Assembly (NCBI GenBank): GCA_014655195.1
Contig: BNBH01000004.1
Coordinates: forward strand, 1-64,000
Length of the DNA stretch: 64,000 nucleotides
Source of the DNA: Streptomyces cellulosae
GTDB taxonomy: Bacteria > Actinomycetota > Actinomycetes > Streptomycetales > Streptomycetaceae
Direction of reading: 5' to 3'
In this document: piece after piece, positions 44,123 to 53,172 of the stretch
Numbering within the stretch: position 1 is the stretch's first letter
How the letters are laid out: every line of letters starts with the position of its first letter
The notes under the pieces: model-generated
Told to the model about the DNA's origin: nothing
What the model saw: only the letters and a program-made list of their open reading frames with translations
The model's database searches: none
Made by a program: the position numbers and the translations under genes

Positions 44123-45064
44123 TCATGGGGCCTCCCCCGGGGAGCTTCCGGGGGCGCCGTCGGCCGGTCCCGCGAGCACCCCGAGGAGGGGCTCGGCGAG
44201 CTCCGGCTTCAGCAGCCCGTGGGCGAGGGCGCGGTCGGCGGTGGCGCGGGCCATGGCCAGGTACCCGGCGACGGTCCCGGGGGCGTGCTCGCGCAGCTCG
44301 GCGACGTGCGCCGCGACCGTGCCGGCGTCGCCGCGGGCGACGGGTCCTGTGAGGGCCGCGTCGCCGGAGCGCAGGGCGTTGTCGAGGGCGGCGCCGAGCA
44401 GCGGGCCGAGCATCCGGTCGGGGGCGCCGACGCCCGCGGTGCGCAGCAGCTCCAGGGACTGGGCCACCAGGGTGACCAGGTGGTTGGCGCCCAGGGCGAG
44501 GGCCGCGTGGTAGAGCGGGCGGTTCTCCTCGGCGATCCACTCGGGCTCGCCGCCCATCTCGATGACCAGCGCCTCGGCGGCCAGTCGCAGCTCCTCGGGA
44601 GCCGTGACGCCGAAGGAGCAGCCGGCGAGCCGCTGCACGTCCACGGGGGTGCCGGTGAACGTCATCGCCGGGTGCAGCGCGAGGGGCAGCGCGCCCGCGC
44701 GCAGGGCGGGGTCGAGGACCTTCGCGCCGTACCGCCCGGAGGTGTGCACGAGGAGCTGGCCGGGGCGCACGGCGCCGGTCTCGGCGAGTCCGGTGACCAG
44801 CTCGGGCAGGGCGTCGTCGGGGACGGTCAGCAGCACCAGTTCGGACCGCTCCAGCACCTCGGCGGGCGGCACCACCGGCACGTCCGGCAGCATCTCCTCG
44901 GCGCGCCTGCGGGAGGCGTCGGAGACGGCGGAGACGGCCACCGGGCGGTGCCCTGCCAGCTGGAGGGACGCGGCGAGGGCGGGACCCACGCGTCCGGCGC
45001 CTACGACGCCGACGGTGAGCCGCGCTGGGCGGTCCCGGGGATCGGGCTGTGGGGTTGTGTTCAC
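44123..45064 (-). CDS. Rossmann-fold / DUF2520 oxidoreductase, candidate ketopantoate reductase
   Basis: 313 aa. NAD(P)-binding motif [22 protein letters not shown] at the N-terminus, then a DUF2520 helical domain ([31 protein letters not shown]). Its place 73 bp upstream of panC suggests a role in pantothenate synthesis. A DUF2520-type enzyme, PanG, was reported as an alternative ketopantoate reductase in Francisella, which makes that function plausible here. No panE homologue lies in the window, but one may exist elsewhere. Start ATG 45062-45064. Confidence 0.82.
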   Translation of the reverse strand: MNTTPQPDPRDRPARLTVGVVGAGRVGPALAASLQLAGHRPVAVSAVSDASRRRAEEMLPDVPVVPPAEVLERSELVLLTVPDDALPELVTGLAETGAVRPGQLLVHTSGRYGAKVLDPALRAGALPLALHPAMTFTGTPVDVQRLAGCSFGVTAPEELRLAAEALVIEMGGEPEWIAEENRPLYHAALALGANHLVTLVAQSLELLRTAGVGAPDRMLGPLLGAALDNALRSGDAALTGPVARGDAGTVAAHVAELREHAPGTVAGYLAMARATADRALAHGLLKPELAEPLLGVLAGPADGAPGSSPGEAP

Positions 45065-45257
45065 GCGACGACGGCCTTCCCGTTCCAGTCCGCTCGGGGT
45101 ACCGGACGATTTCTCGTCATGTTAACGCGATCGGTTCCGGCGGCCACCGGTTGTCCACAGGCTGTGGGTTTCTGTGCGCACCTGGGACCGCCTCCGCCCC
45201 CCGCCCCCGTGAGCAATGGGGGTGACCCCGCCGAGCGGCCGGGGCATGATCGCGGGC

Positions 45258-46439
45258 ATGACTGACACGGCGGAGCACGACGGCACGGAACCGACGACGG
45301 AGGAGGCCGCCGCGCCCACCCAGCGTGAACGACGCATCGCGGCCTGGCGCAACGCCCCGCGCGTGCTGGCGCGCCTCGGCTTCCTCGCCCCGCTCCGGGA
45401 GCGGCTCGCACTGCTGGAGGCGGCCGGCGACGCCCACGACCTGGACGAGACCTCGGACATCTACGGCAACGGAGTCGTGGAGGCCCTGGAGCGGCGGGTC
45501 GCGGAGCTGCTCGGCACCGAGGCCGCGGCCTTCTTCCCGACCGGCACGATGGCGCAGCAGGTGGCCCTGCGCTGCTGGGCGGGCCGCACCGGCGACCCGG
45601 CGGTCGCGCTGCACCCGCTCGGCCACCCCGAGGTGTACGAGCGGCACGCGTTCAGCCAGGTCAGCGGTCTGCGCCCGGTGCATTTCGCGAACGAGCCGCG
45701 GCTGCCCACCGCCGAGGAGGTCCGGGACTTCCCGGAGCCCTTCGGGGCGCTGATGCTGGAACTGCCCCTTCGTGACGCCGGGTTCGTGCTGCCCACCTGG
45801 GACGAGCTGACCGAGGTGGTGGAGGCCGCACGGGAACGCGACGCGGTGGTCCACTTCGACGGGGCGCGGCTGTGGGAGTGCACCGAGCACTTCGGGAAGC
45901 CGCTGGAGGAGATCGCGAGCCTCGCGGACAGCGTCTACGTGTCCTTCTACAAGTCCCTCGACGCCTTCGGCGGCGCCGCCCTCGCCGGACCCGCCTCGCT
46001 GGTCGAGGAGGCGAAGACCTGGCGCCACCGCTACGGGGGCGCGGTGTTCCAGCAGTTCCCGACCGCGCTGTCCGCGCTGATCGGGCTCGACCGGGAGCTG
46101 CCCCGGCTGCCGGAGTACGTGCGCCACGCGCGCGTGGTGGCCGCCGCCCTGCGCGAGGGCCTGGAAGCAGGGGGGCTGCCCTTCTTCCGGGTGCACCCCG
46201 AGGTGCCGCACACCTACGACTTCCAGATGTGGCTGCCGTACGAGACGGAGTTCGTGGCGGAGACCGCGATCAAGGCGGGCGAGGAGACCGGCCGGATGCT
46301 GTTCGCGAACCACTGGGACCCGAAGGGGCCCGGGCTGACCTTCACCGAGGTCTACGTCCGCGCCGCCGCCCTGGAGTGGACGGCCGACGACGTCCGCGAG
46401 GCGGCCGCGGACTTCGCCCGCCGTCTGACCGGCGGGTAA
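45258..46439 (+). CDS. Threonine aldolase-like PLP enzyme (beta-eliminating lyase family)
   Basis: 393 aa fold-type I PLP enzyme. VVEALERRVAELLGTEAAAFFPTGTMAQQVAL is the cofactor phosphate region, AVVHFDGARLWECTEHFG carries the Asp that pairs with the pyridine N, and DSVYVSFYKSLDAFGGAAL carries the Schiff-base Lys. This matches low-specificity L-threonine aldolases, though the family also includes other lyases. Start ATG 45258 was chosen over ATG 45246 without a strong Shine-Dalgarno for either. It is followed by a perfect 17-bp inverted repeat. Divergent from the DUF2520 gene. Confidence 0.85.
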   Translation: MTDTAEHDGTEPTTEEAAAPTQRERRIAAWRNAPRVLARLGFLAPLRERLALLEAAGDAHDLDETSDIYGNGVVEALERRVAELLGTEAAAFFPTGTMAQQVALRCWAGRTGDPAVALHPLGHPEVYERHAFSQVSGLRPVHFANEPRLPTAEEVRDFPEPFGALMLELPLRDAGFVLPTWDELTEVVEAARERDAVVHFDGARLWECTEHFGKPLEEIASLADSVYVSFYKSLDAFGGAALAGPASLVEEAKTWRHRYGGAVFQQFPTALSALIGLDRELPRLPEYVRHARVVAAALREGLEAGGLPFFRVHPEVPHTYDFQMWLPYETEFVAETAIKAGEETGRMLFANHWDPKGPGLTFTEVYVRAAALEWTADDVREAAADFARRLTGG

Positions 46440-46449
46440 CGCTCACCCG

Positions 46450-46486
46450 GGGTCCCCGATTGACGGCGGCCGTCAATCGGGGACCC
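46450..46486. promoter_or_regulatory. Perfect 17-bp inverted repeat between the aldolase-like and ArsR-type genes
   Basis: GGGTCCCCGATTGACGG (46450-46466) and its exact complement at 46470-46486 flank a 3-nt centre. It starts 10 nt after the upstream stop and ends 24 nt before the regulator's ATG. It may be a terminator (no U-tract) or the operator of the downstream ArsR-type regulator. Confidence 0.75.
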
Positions 46487-46510
46487 GGTGTCGGTGGCCG
46501 GGTGCACCAT

Positions 46511-47623
46511 ATGGGCATGGGCGTGCACATCGACATCACCGGGCTGCGGCCGGAGCGGATCGCCGTCGTGATCTCTCCGCTGGCCGAGCTGGGCATGGCG
46601 CTGCACGCGCTGTCCGAGCCGGCCCACCACCCCGGCCTCCAGGCCTGGGTGACGGCGGTGACCGCACGCCTCGACCCGCATCTCGCGGACCGCATGTGCG
46701 AGGCGGACTTCCTGTGGCGGACGACGTTCTCCGACCTGTTCCTCGCCTGCGCCGGGCTTCCGGGCCGTACGGCGCTGCCCGGCGCCACGCTCGCCGAGGA
46801 GCTGGACCTGCTGGACAAGCTGTCGGACGAGCAGTTCGTCGACGGCGCCCTGGAGTTCACCTGCGCGCTCCCCTACGAGGTGCCGGGGCGCGGCCCGCTC
46901 TCCGACGAGGGGCTGCGCCGCCGCTCGCTGGAGCTGGCCGCCGCGCGGGGCCCGCGCCAACTGCTGTTCACCGAGCGGCTGCTGGCCGACCCGCCGCGCA
47001 CCCGGGCGTGGCTGCGGCAGTTCCTCCAGGACTGCGACGAGGCGTTCTTCGCGGAGGCGTGGTCCCGGCTGCGGCACCAGCTCGCCGCGGACGCCCGCCT
47101 CAAGACGGACCTGCTGCGGCACAAGGGGCTGGGCGAGGCGCTGACGTCGGTGTCGTCCGCCGTGACGCTGGACGAGGCGGCGGGACGGATCACCGTCGAC
47201 AAGCTGGGTGACGGCCGCACCGCGACCGGCGACGGCGGGCTGCTGCTGATCCCCACCAGCCTCGGCTGGCCGCACCTGATGGTGCTGCACCGGCACGGCT
47301 GGCAGCCCGTGCTGCACTACCCGGTGGGCTCCCCCGAGCTGGCCGCCCCGCCGACGGTCGAGCAGCTCGCGCTGCGGATGACCGCGCTGTCCCACCCGGT
47401 GCGGATGCGTATGTGCCGCCACCTCGCCCGCAGCGCGTACACCACCAGCGAGCTGGCGCAGGTGCACGGGATGACAGCGCCGGAGATATCCCGGCACCTG
47501 GCGGTGCTGAAGAAGGCCGGCCTGCTCACCACCCGCCGCCGCGGCCGGTACGTACTGCACCAGCTGGACGTGACGGTCGTGGCCCGCCTCGGCAGCGACT
47601 TCCTGGAGGGCATCCTGCGGTGA
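46511..47623 (+). CDS. ArsR-type winged-helix regulator with N-terminal DUF5937-like domain
   Basis: 370 aa. Residues ~1-280 form a domain shared by actinobacterial ArsR-like regulators (DUF5937-type; VHIDITGLRPERIAVVISPLAELGMALHAL, as a span). Residues ~285-365 form a typical ArsR winged helix (ALSHPVRMRMCRHLAR, TTSELAQVHGMTAPEISRHLAVLKKAGLL, span; TTRRRGRYVLHQLD). No metal-binding Cys motif is evident in the HTH, so metal sensing is unlikely. ATG 46511 or 46517 may be the start. The upstream inverted repeat could be its autoregulatory site. Target genes unknown. Confidence 0.8.
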   Translation: MGMGVHIDITGLRPERIAVVISPLAELGMALHALSEPAHHPGLQAWVTAVTARLDPHLADRMCEADFLWRTTFSDLFLACAGLPGRTALPGATLAEELDLLDKLSDEQFVDGALEFTCALPYEVPGRGPLSDEGLRRRSLELAAARGPRQLLFTERLLADPPRTRAWLRQFLQDCDEAFFAEAWSRLRHQLAADARLKTDLLRHKGLGEALTSVSSAVTLDEAAGRITVDKLGDGRTATGDGGLLLIPTSLGWPHLMVLHRHGWQPVLHYPVGSPELAAPPTVEQLALRMTALSHPVRMRMCRHLARSAYTTSELAQVHGMTAPEISRHLAVLKKAGLLTTRRRGRYVLHQLDVTVVARLGSDFLEGILR

Positions 47624-47656
47624 CGCTCCTCAGGCGTGTCCTGCCGGACGGAGGCG

Positions 47657-48271
47657 TCAGCCGAGGCGGATGTGCCGTACGCCGACGGCCGCCTGGCGGA
47701 GCCGGGTGCGCAGCCGGCCCTCGTGGTTGGGCCGCAGGGTGAGGCCGGCGAGGACGGCGATCCGGTCGGCCGTCTTCGGCACGGTGGAGTGGTCGGTCCA
47801 CAGATGCTCGGCGAACTCCGGCTCCGCGAGCCGCTCCAGGCAGGCGTCGAGCCGCTCGACCGCCCAGCTCTCCCGCCGCGGACCGCCGCGGCCCAGATGC
47901 CCGAGCCCCCGCTCCCGCAGCCGCCGCAGCACCGTCTCCCGCTCGGCGAGCAGCGTGAAGTGCCGTACGTCGTGGCCCAGTTCGCGCAGCCGCCCCACCG
48001 TCTCGGCGAAGTAGCCGGGGTCGGTGACGGTCATCGGCGCGATCACCACGCCCTCGCGGCGGGTCAGGGTGAGGTCGAGGATCTCCACGACGCCCTGCCG
48101 CCAGGCCTTCAAGTCCTGGAAGTCGCCGCGCAGTTCGGGCGGCAGCATGCGGTGGAGGCCGAAGCCGGGCTGCTCGGGGTCACAGACGACGCTGCCCGGC
48201 AGGCGGCGGCGTATCTCGTGTGCGGTCTGTGTCTTGCCGCCACCGAAGGGGCCGTTGATCCACAGGAGCAT
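47657..48271 (-). CDS. TmrB-like P-loop ATP-binding protein
   Basis: 204 aa. The N-terminal P-loop is GPFGGGKTQ (residues 7-15) in MLLWINGPFGGGKTQTAHEI. The protein resembles B. subtilis TmrB (tunicamycin resistance) through conserved stretches DPEQPGFGLHRMLP, VIAPMTVTDPGYF and HFTLLAERETVLRRLRERG, and a C-terminal RLRQAAVGVRHIRL. TmrB binds tunicamycin at the membrane. Whether this protein confers resistance or phosphorylates an unrelated compound is unknown. ATG 48271 lies 7 nt after TAGGGT, so it is probably leaderless; GTG 48280 is the alternative start. Confidence 0.83.
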   Translation of the reverse strand: MLLWINGPFGGGKTQTAHEIRRRLPGSVVCDPEQPGFGLHRMLPPELRGDFQDLKAWRQGVVEILDLTLTRREGVVIAPMTVTDPGYFAETVGRLRELGHDVRHFTLLAERETVLRRLRERGLGHLGRGGPRRESWAVERLDACLERLAEPEFAEHLWTDHSTVPKTADRIAVLAGLTLRPNHEGRLRTRLRQAAVGVRHIRLG

Positions 48272-48303
48272 GCGCGGCACCCTACCGGGGGCCGGGGCGC
48301 CGT

Positions 48304-48975
48304 TCAGCCGTGTCCGCCGGCCCGCACCAGACCCGTCTCGTAGGCGAGGACGACCACCTGCACCCGGTCGCGCAGACCGAGCTTGGTGAGGATGCGGCCG
48401 ACGTGCGTCTTCACGGTCGCCTCGGACAGCACCAGCCGGGCCGCGATCTCCCCGTTGGACAGGCCCTGCGCGACCAGCACCATGACCTCGCGCTCGCGTT
48501 CGGTGAGCCGCTCCAGCTCCTTGTGCTCGGGCTGCTTGCCGCTGCTGGGCAGCATCGGCGCGAACCGGTCGAGGAGCCGGCGGGTGGTGGAGGGGGCCAC
48601 CACGGCGTCGCCGCTGTGCACGGCGCGGATCGCGGTGAGCAGCTCACCGGGCGGCACGTCCTTGAGCATGAAGCCGGACGCGCCCGCCTTCAGCCCGGAG
48701 AAGGCGTACTCGTCGAGGTCGAAGGTGGTCAGGATGAGCACCTTCGGCGGGTCGGTGTCCGCACAGATCCGGCGGGTGGCCTCCACGCCGTCCAGCTTCG
48801 GCATGCGGACGTCCATGAGCACCACGTCGACGGCGGTGGTCCGCAGCACCTCCAGGGCCTCGACGCCGTTGCCCGCCTCCGCGACGACCTCCATGTCCGG
48901 CTGGGCGGCGAGCACCATCCGGAACCCGGTGCGCAGCAGCACCTGGTCGTCGACGAGCATCACGCGGATCGTCAT
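48304..48975 (-). CDS. NarL-family response regulator
   Basis: 223 aa. Receiver with Asp55 (VVLMDVRMPKLDGVEATRRI) and LKDVPPGELLTAI. LuxR-type helix-turn-helix LTEREREVMVLVAQGLSNGEIAARLVLSEATVKTHVGRIL (span). 77 bp downstream of the kinase gene at 49053 on the same strand, forming a two-component system. Regulon unknown. Confidence 0.93.
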   Translation of the reverse strand: MTIRVMLVDDQVLLRTGFRMVLAAQPDMEVVAEAGNGVEALEVLRTTAVDVVLMDVRMPKLDGVEATRRICADTDPPKVLILTTFDLDEYAFSGLKAGASGFMLKDVPPGELLTAIRAVHSGDAVVAPSTTRRLLDRFAPMLPSSGKQPEHKELERLTEREREVMVLVAQGLSNGEIAARLVLSEATVKTHVGRILTKLGLRDRVQVVVLAYETGLVRAGGHG

Positions 48976-49052
48976 CGGGGCCTCTTCCGTTCGGTCGTCT
49001 CGGTCGTCGGGTGCAGCGGGGGGCGTGACAGGTGTCAGCACAGGGCGTGTGG

Positions 49053-50255
49053 TCAGTGCGCCGGTTTGAGCGGCAGCAGGGCGCTGATGCGGAATCCTCC
49101 GCCCGGCCGCGGCCCGGCGTCCAGGGTTCCGCCGACCATGCCGACCCGCTCGCGCATGCCGATCAGTCCGTGCCCCTGGCCGTCGAACCCGCCCTCCTCG
49201 TACAGCTCGTGCGGAGCGCCCTTGCCGTCGTCCTCCACCAGCAGGCCGAGACCGTCGTCGAAGTAGACCAGGCGCACGCTGGCGCCCGCGTTGGGACCGC
49301 CGTGCTTGCGGGTGTTGGTCAGCGCCTCCTGCACGATGCGGTAGGCGGTCAGCTCGACGCCCCGGGGCAGTTCGCGCGAGGTGCCCTCGACCTTGAAGTC
49401 CACGGGCAGTCCGGACTCCCGGCACTGCTCGACGAGGTCCTCGATCTGCTGGAGCCCCGGCTGCGGCACGTACTCCCCCGCCTCCTGGTGCTCGCCGGTG
49501 CGCAGCACGCCCAGCAGGCGGCGCATCTCGGCGAGGGCCTGGCGGCCGGTGGTGGAGATGGTCTCCAGGGCCTTCCTGGCCTGGTCGGGCGCCGCGTCGA
49601 GGACGTAGGCGGCGCCGTCGGCCTGCACCACCATGACCGACACGTTGTGCGCGACCACGTCGTGCAGCTCGCGGGCTATACGGGCGCGTTCCGCGGCGAC
49701 CGCGACCTTGGCCTGCGCCTCGCGCTCCTTCTCCAGCCGGGCGGCCCGCTCCTCCAGCTGCGCGAAGTAGGCGCGGCGGGTGCGTATGGAGTCGCCGAGC
49801 ACCCAGGCGAGGGCGAACGGCACGGCCAGGATGACCGACAGGGCGACGTTCTCGGCGGTGCCCGCCTGCGGGTTGGGCCAGCGGAGCTGCGCGAGCGGGG
49901 CGGCGCACAGACCGGCGGTCAGCGCGACGCGGGAGGCCCAGCGGGCGCCGACGGCCGCGACCGTGTAGACGATCACCAGCAGCGCGAAGTCGGCGGGCCC
50001 CGTGGGCACGTCGAGGATCAGCTGGCCGAACCCCACGACCAGGGCGAGGAGCAGCATCCGCTCCGGCATCCTGCGGCGCAGCGCCACCACCACGGACAGC
50101 AGGAGCATCACCGGCACGGTGAGGGCCGGCAGGTCGGTGCCGCGCCCCTCCTCCACGGTCGCTCCGCCGAGCACCGAGATCCCGAAGAGGATCACGGCCC
50201 AGAAGCCGTCGACCCACGTCGGGTGCCTGCGGAGGAAGTCATAGAGGCGCTGCAC
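49053..50255 (-). CDS. Sensor histidine kinase (HisKA_3 family)
   Basis: 400 aa. An N-terminal membrane domain of about five helices (residues 15-155) with short loops suggests sensing within the membrane. A coiled coil ([19 protein letters not shown]) is followed by the phospho-acceptor His198 ([21 protein letters not shown]) and HATPase motifs ([30 protein letters not shown]). GTG 50253-50255 start; no in-frame ATG lies before the first helix. Pairs with the response regulator at 48304. Confidence 0.93.
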   Translation of the reverse strand: MQRLYDFLRRHPTWVDGFWAVILFGISVLGGATVEEGRGTDLPALTVPVMLLLSVVVALRRRMPERMLLLALVVGFGQLILDVPTGPADFALLVIVYTVAAVGARWASRVALTAGLCAAPLAQLRWPNPQAGTAENVALSVILAVPFALAWVLGDSIRTRRAYFAQLEERAARLEKEREAQAKVAVAAERARIARELHDVVAHNVSVMVVQADGAAYVLDAAPDQARKALETISTTGRQALAEMRRLLGVLRTGEHQEAGEYVPQPGLQQIEDLVEQCRESGLPVDFKVEGTSRELPRGVELTAYRIVQEALTNTRKHGGPNAGASVRLVYFDDGLGLLVEDDGKGAPHELYEEGGFDGQGHGLIGMRERVGMVGGTLDAGPRPGGGFRISALLPLKPAH

Positions 50256-50405
50256 GTAACCCAGCGTAGGGAAGCAAAATGCGTGCAGGGGTCAACCGGT
50301 AGGTCGATCCCCGTCCGCGACGTGTACTCCGCAAGGTGGAGGCCCGTCCGGTTGGCGCACGTAGCCTGGCCCGGTGAGGACGGCGACGACGGACGCGGGA
50401 CAGCG

Positions 50406-51425
50406 GTGACGGCGGATACGACGGGGACGGCGGAGGACGGTTTCCGCGGCTGGCGGGAGGCCGCCCAGGAGGCGCTCTACGGCCCGGACGGCTTCTACCG
50501 CCGCCCCGGCGCGGGCCCGGCCGCCCACTTCCGGACGTCCGTGCACGCCTCCCCGCTGTACGCCCGTGCGGTGGCGCGGCTGCTGTGCCGGGTCGACGAG
50601 GCGCTGGGCCGGCCGCCCGTGCTGGACTTCGTGGACATGGCGGCCGGACGGGGCGAACTGGTCACCGGCGTACTGGGGGCGCTTCCCGCGGACGTGTCGT
50701 CCCGCGTGCATCCGTACGCCGTCGAGCTCGCCACGCGCCCCCCGGAGCTGGACGACCGGATCGAGTGGCGGGACGAGCCGCCCGAGGGGATCACGGGGCT
50801 GCTGTTCGCCAACGAGTGGCTGGACAACGTGCCGGTGGACGTCGCCGGGACGGACGCCTCCGGCACCCCCCGGTACGTGCTGGTGCGCGCGGACGGCGCC
50901 GAGCGGCTCGGGGAGCCGGTCGCCGGGGCCGACGCGGAGTGGCTGGGCCGGTGGTGGCCGCTGCCGCCCGAGGAGGGCCTGCGCGCGGAGATCGGACTCC
51001 CCCGGGACCACGCCTGGGCGTCCGCCGTCGGCACGGTCGCGCGCGGCGCCGCCGTCGCCGTGGACTACGCGCACACCGCCGGAGCGCGCCCGCCGTTCGG
51101 GACGCTGACCGCGTTCCGGGAGGGCAGGGAGACGGCGCCGGTGCCGGACGGTTCCCGCGACCTCACGGCGCACGTCGCGCTGGACGCGTGCGCCGCCGCC
51201 CCCGCGCTGCCGGGCGCGCGTCTGCTGACCCAGCGGGAGGCCCTGCACGCCCTGGGCGTCACGGGCGGGCGTCCGCCCCTGACGCGGGCGAGCAGCGACC
51301 CCGCCGGCTACGTCCGCGCCCTCGCCGCCGCCGGGGAGGCCGCGGAGCTGACCGCGCCGGGCGGCCTCGGCGACTTCGGCTGGCTGGTGCAGCCGGTGGA
51401 CGTCGGGGACGTCCTCACCGGCTGA
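50406..51425 (+). CDS. MidA/NDUFAF7-type (DUF185) protein arginine methyltransferase
   Basis: 339 aa. Class I SAM fold with DUF185 hallmarks: ALYGPDGFY near residue 23, [23 protein letters not shown] motif [10 protein letters not shown] (75-84), the acidic loop [10 protein letters not shown] (135-144; NE-LD-xxPV is characteristic), AVAVDYAH and [11 protein letters not shown]. Human NDUFAF7 methylates Arg85 of NDUFS2, the NuoD counterpart. Here the next gene, on the opposite strand, encodes a NuoD homologue; their 3' ends are 3 bp apart. The GTG start is tentative. Sequence identity to true NDUFAF7 looks modest, so the substrate is inferred from context. Confidence 0.82.
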   Translation: MTADTTGTAEDGFRGWREAAQEALYGPDGFYRRPGAGPAAHFRTSVHASPLYARAVARLLCRVDEALGRPPVLDFVDMAAGRGELVTGVLGALPADVSSRVHPYAVELATRPPELDDRIEWRDEPPEGITGLLFANEWLDNVPVDVAGTDASGTPRYVLVRADGAERLGEPVAGADAEWLGRWWPLPPEEGLRAEIGLPRDHAWASAVGTVARGAAVAVDYAHTAGARPPFGTLTAFREGRETAPVPDGSRDLTAHVALDACAAAPALPGARLLTQREALHALGVTGGRPPLTRASSDPAGYVRALAAAGEAAELTAPGGLGDFGWLVQPVDVGDVLTG

Positions 51426-51428
51426 GCG

Positions 51429-52580
51429 CTACTTGTCGATGTCGCCGACGACGAAGAACATCGACCCCAGGATCGCCACCATGTCCGCCACCAGCGTGCC
51501 CGGCAGCAGCTCGGTGAGCGCCTGGATGTTGTTGTACGACGCCGACCGCAGCTTCAGCCGGTACGGCGTCTTCTCGCCCTTGCTGACCAGGTAGTAGCCG
51601 TTGATGCCGAGCGGGTTCTCGGTCCACGCGTACGTGTGCCCCTCGGGCGCCTTCAGCACCTTCGGGAGCCGCTGGTTGACCGGGCCCGGCGGCAGCTCCG
51701 CCAGCCGGTCGAGGCAGGCGTCGGCGAGGTCCAGGGAGTTGTGCGTCTGCTCCAGCAGGCACTCGAAGCGGGCGAGGCAGTCGCCCTCCTCGCGGGTGAC
51801 CACCTTAAGGACGTCGCCCAGCTGGCCGTAGGCCAGGTACGGCTCGTCGCGGCGCAGGTCGAAGTCGACGCCGGAGGCGCGCCCGATCGGCCCGCTCACC
51901 CCGTACGCGTGCACCGCCTCCGCCGACAGCGCGCCCACGCCCCGGGTGCGGCCGCGGAAGATCTCGTTGCCGAGCACCAGGTCGTCGAAGCGGTCCATCC
52001 GCGAGCGCACCTCGGCGACGGCGGCACGCGCGCGTCCCGTCCAGCCGGCCGGGAGGTCCTCCTTGAGGCCGCCGACGCGGTTGAACATGTAGTGCATGCG
52101 CCCGCCGGAGACCTCCTCCATGACGTGCTGGAGCTTCTCGCGCTCGGTGAAGGCGTAGAAGATCGGGGTGATGCCGCCCAGCTCCAGCGGATAGGAGCCG
52201 AGGAACATCAGGTGGTTGAGCACCCGGTTCAGCTCGGCGAGCAGCGTGCGCAGCCACACCGCGCGCTCGGGGACCTCCATGCCGAGCATCCGCTCCACGG
52301 CGAGGACCACGCCCAGCTCGTTGGAGAACGCCGACAGCCAGTCGTGCCGGTTGGCCAGCATGACGATCTGCCGGTAGTCACGGGCCTCGAACAGCTTCTC
52401 CGCGCCCCGGTGCATGTAGCCGATCACGGGCTCCGCGTGGACGATCCGCTCGCCGTCCAGTACGAGCTTCAGCCGTAGCACGCCGTGCGTGGACGGGTGC
52501 TGCGGGCCGATGTTGAGCACCATGTCGGTGCTCTCCGCCGCGCCGCCGATTCCGACCATGGTCTCCGTCGTAGGAGTCAT
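51429..52580 (-). CDS. nuoD: Orphan NADH-quinone oxidoreductase subunit D (NuoD2)
   Basis: 383 aa, NuoD/49-kDa subunit family, related to [NiFe]-hydrogenase large subunits without the Ni ligands. [16 protein letters not shown] at residues 22-37 lines the quinone site, followed by [20 protein letters not shown], in which Arg58 corresponds to NDUFS2 Arg85, the residue methylated by NDUFAF7. C-terminal [25 protein letters not shown] is the family end. No other nuo genes flank it, so it is a stand-alone paralogue of the main complex I operon. Start ATG 52578-52580, divergent from the PH-domain pair. Confidence 0.92.
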   Translation of the reverse strand: MTPTTETMVGIGGAAESTDMVLNIGPQHPSTHGVLRLKLVLDGERIVHAEPVIGYMHRGAEKLFEARDYRQIVMLANRHDWLSAFSNELGVVLAVERMLGMEVPERAVWLRTLLAELNRVLNHLMFLGSYPLELGGITPIFYAFTEREKLQHVMEEVSGGRMHYMFNRVGGLKEDLPAGWTGRARAAVAEVRSRMDRFDDLVLGNEIFRGRTRGVGALSAEAVHAYGVSGPIGRASGVDFDLRRDEPYLAYGQLGDVLKVVTREEGDCLARFECLLEQTHNSLDLADACLDRLAELPPGPVNQRLPKVLKAPEGHTYAWTENPLGINGYYLVSKGEKTPYRLKLRSASYNNIQALTELLPGTLVADMVAILGSMFFVVGDIDK

Positions 52581-52611
52581 GCACACAGTCTGTCCTACGT
52601 ACGCTGGCCCC

Positions 52612-53172
52612 ATGGAGACGGGGAGCCCGCACGACACGGGGACAGCGGACGACGCGCAGGGGACGCCCTCGCCGGCGCCGGCGGTGGTGCCGGCGCCGGA
52701 CGACGGCGCGGAGCCGGTGTGGCGTGCGCTGCCGCCCGGGCTGCTGACGATGCGGCGGCTGCTGCTGGTGGTGTGGCTGGGGCTGCTGACCCTGGCCACC
52801 GCGCTGGTCCCTGGCCTGCTGGTCGGTCCCGCCTGGGGCGCCTTCGCGGTGCTGCCGCTGGCCCTGCTGCTGTGGGGCTGGGTGATGCTGGAGCGCAACT
52901 GGCGCTCCTGGCGGTACGCCGAGCGCGCCGACGACCTGCTGATCAGCCGGGGCGTGCTGTGGCACGAGGAGACGGTCGTGCCGTACGGGCGGATGCAGCT
53001 CGTGGAGGTCACCTCCGGGCCCGTCGAGCGGCACTTCGGGCTGGCCAGCGTGCAGCTGCACACCGCGGCCGCGGCCACCGACGCGACCATCCCCGGCCTC
53101 GACCCGGCCGAGGCGGAGCGGCTGCGCGACCGGCTCACCGAGCTGGGCGAGGACCGGTCGGCGGGGCTGTGA
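52612..53172 (+). CDS. bPH_2 (PH-like) membrane protein, YdbS-type
   Basis: 186 aa. An acidic, Pro-rich N-terminus precedes two transmembrane helices ([39 protein letters not shown]) and a bacterial PH-like domain ([42 protein letters not shown], span). Paralogous pairs like this one (B. subtilis YdbS/YdbT) are common and have been linked to antibiotic tolerance in some species. ATG 52612 follows TACGCT by 6 nt (possible leaderless start). Its stop overlaps the start of the next gene (GTGA), so the two are co-translated. Confidence 0.86.
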   Translation: METGSPHDTGTADDAQGTPSPAPAVVPAPDDGAEPVWRALPPGLLTMRRLLLVVWLGLLTLATALVPGLLVGPAWGAFAVLPLALLLWGWVMLERNWRSWRYAERADDLLISRGVLWHEETVVPYGRMQLVEVTSGPVERHFGLASVQLHTAAAATDATIPGLDPAEAERLRDRLTELGEDRSAGL

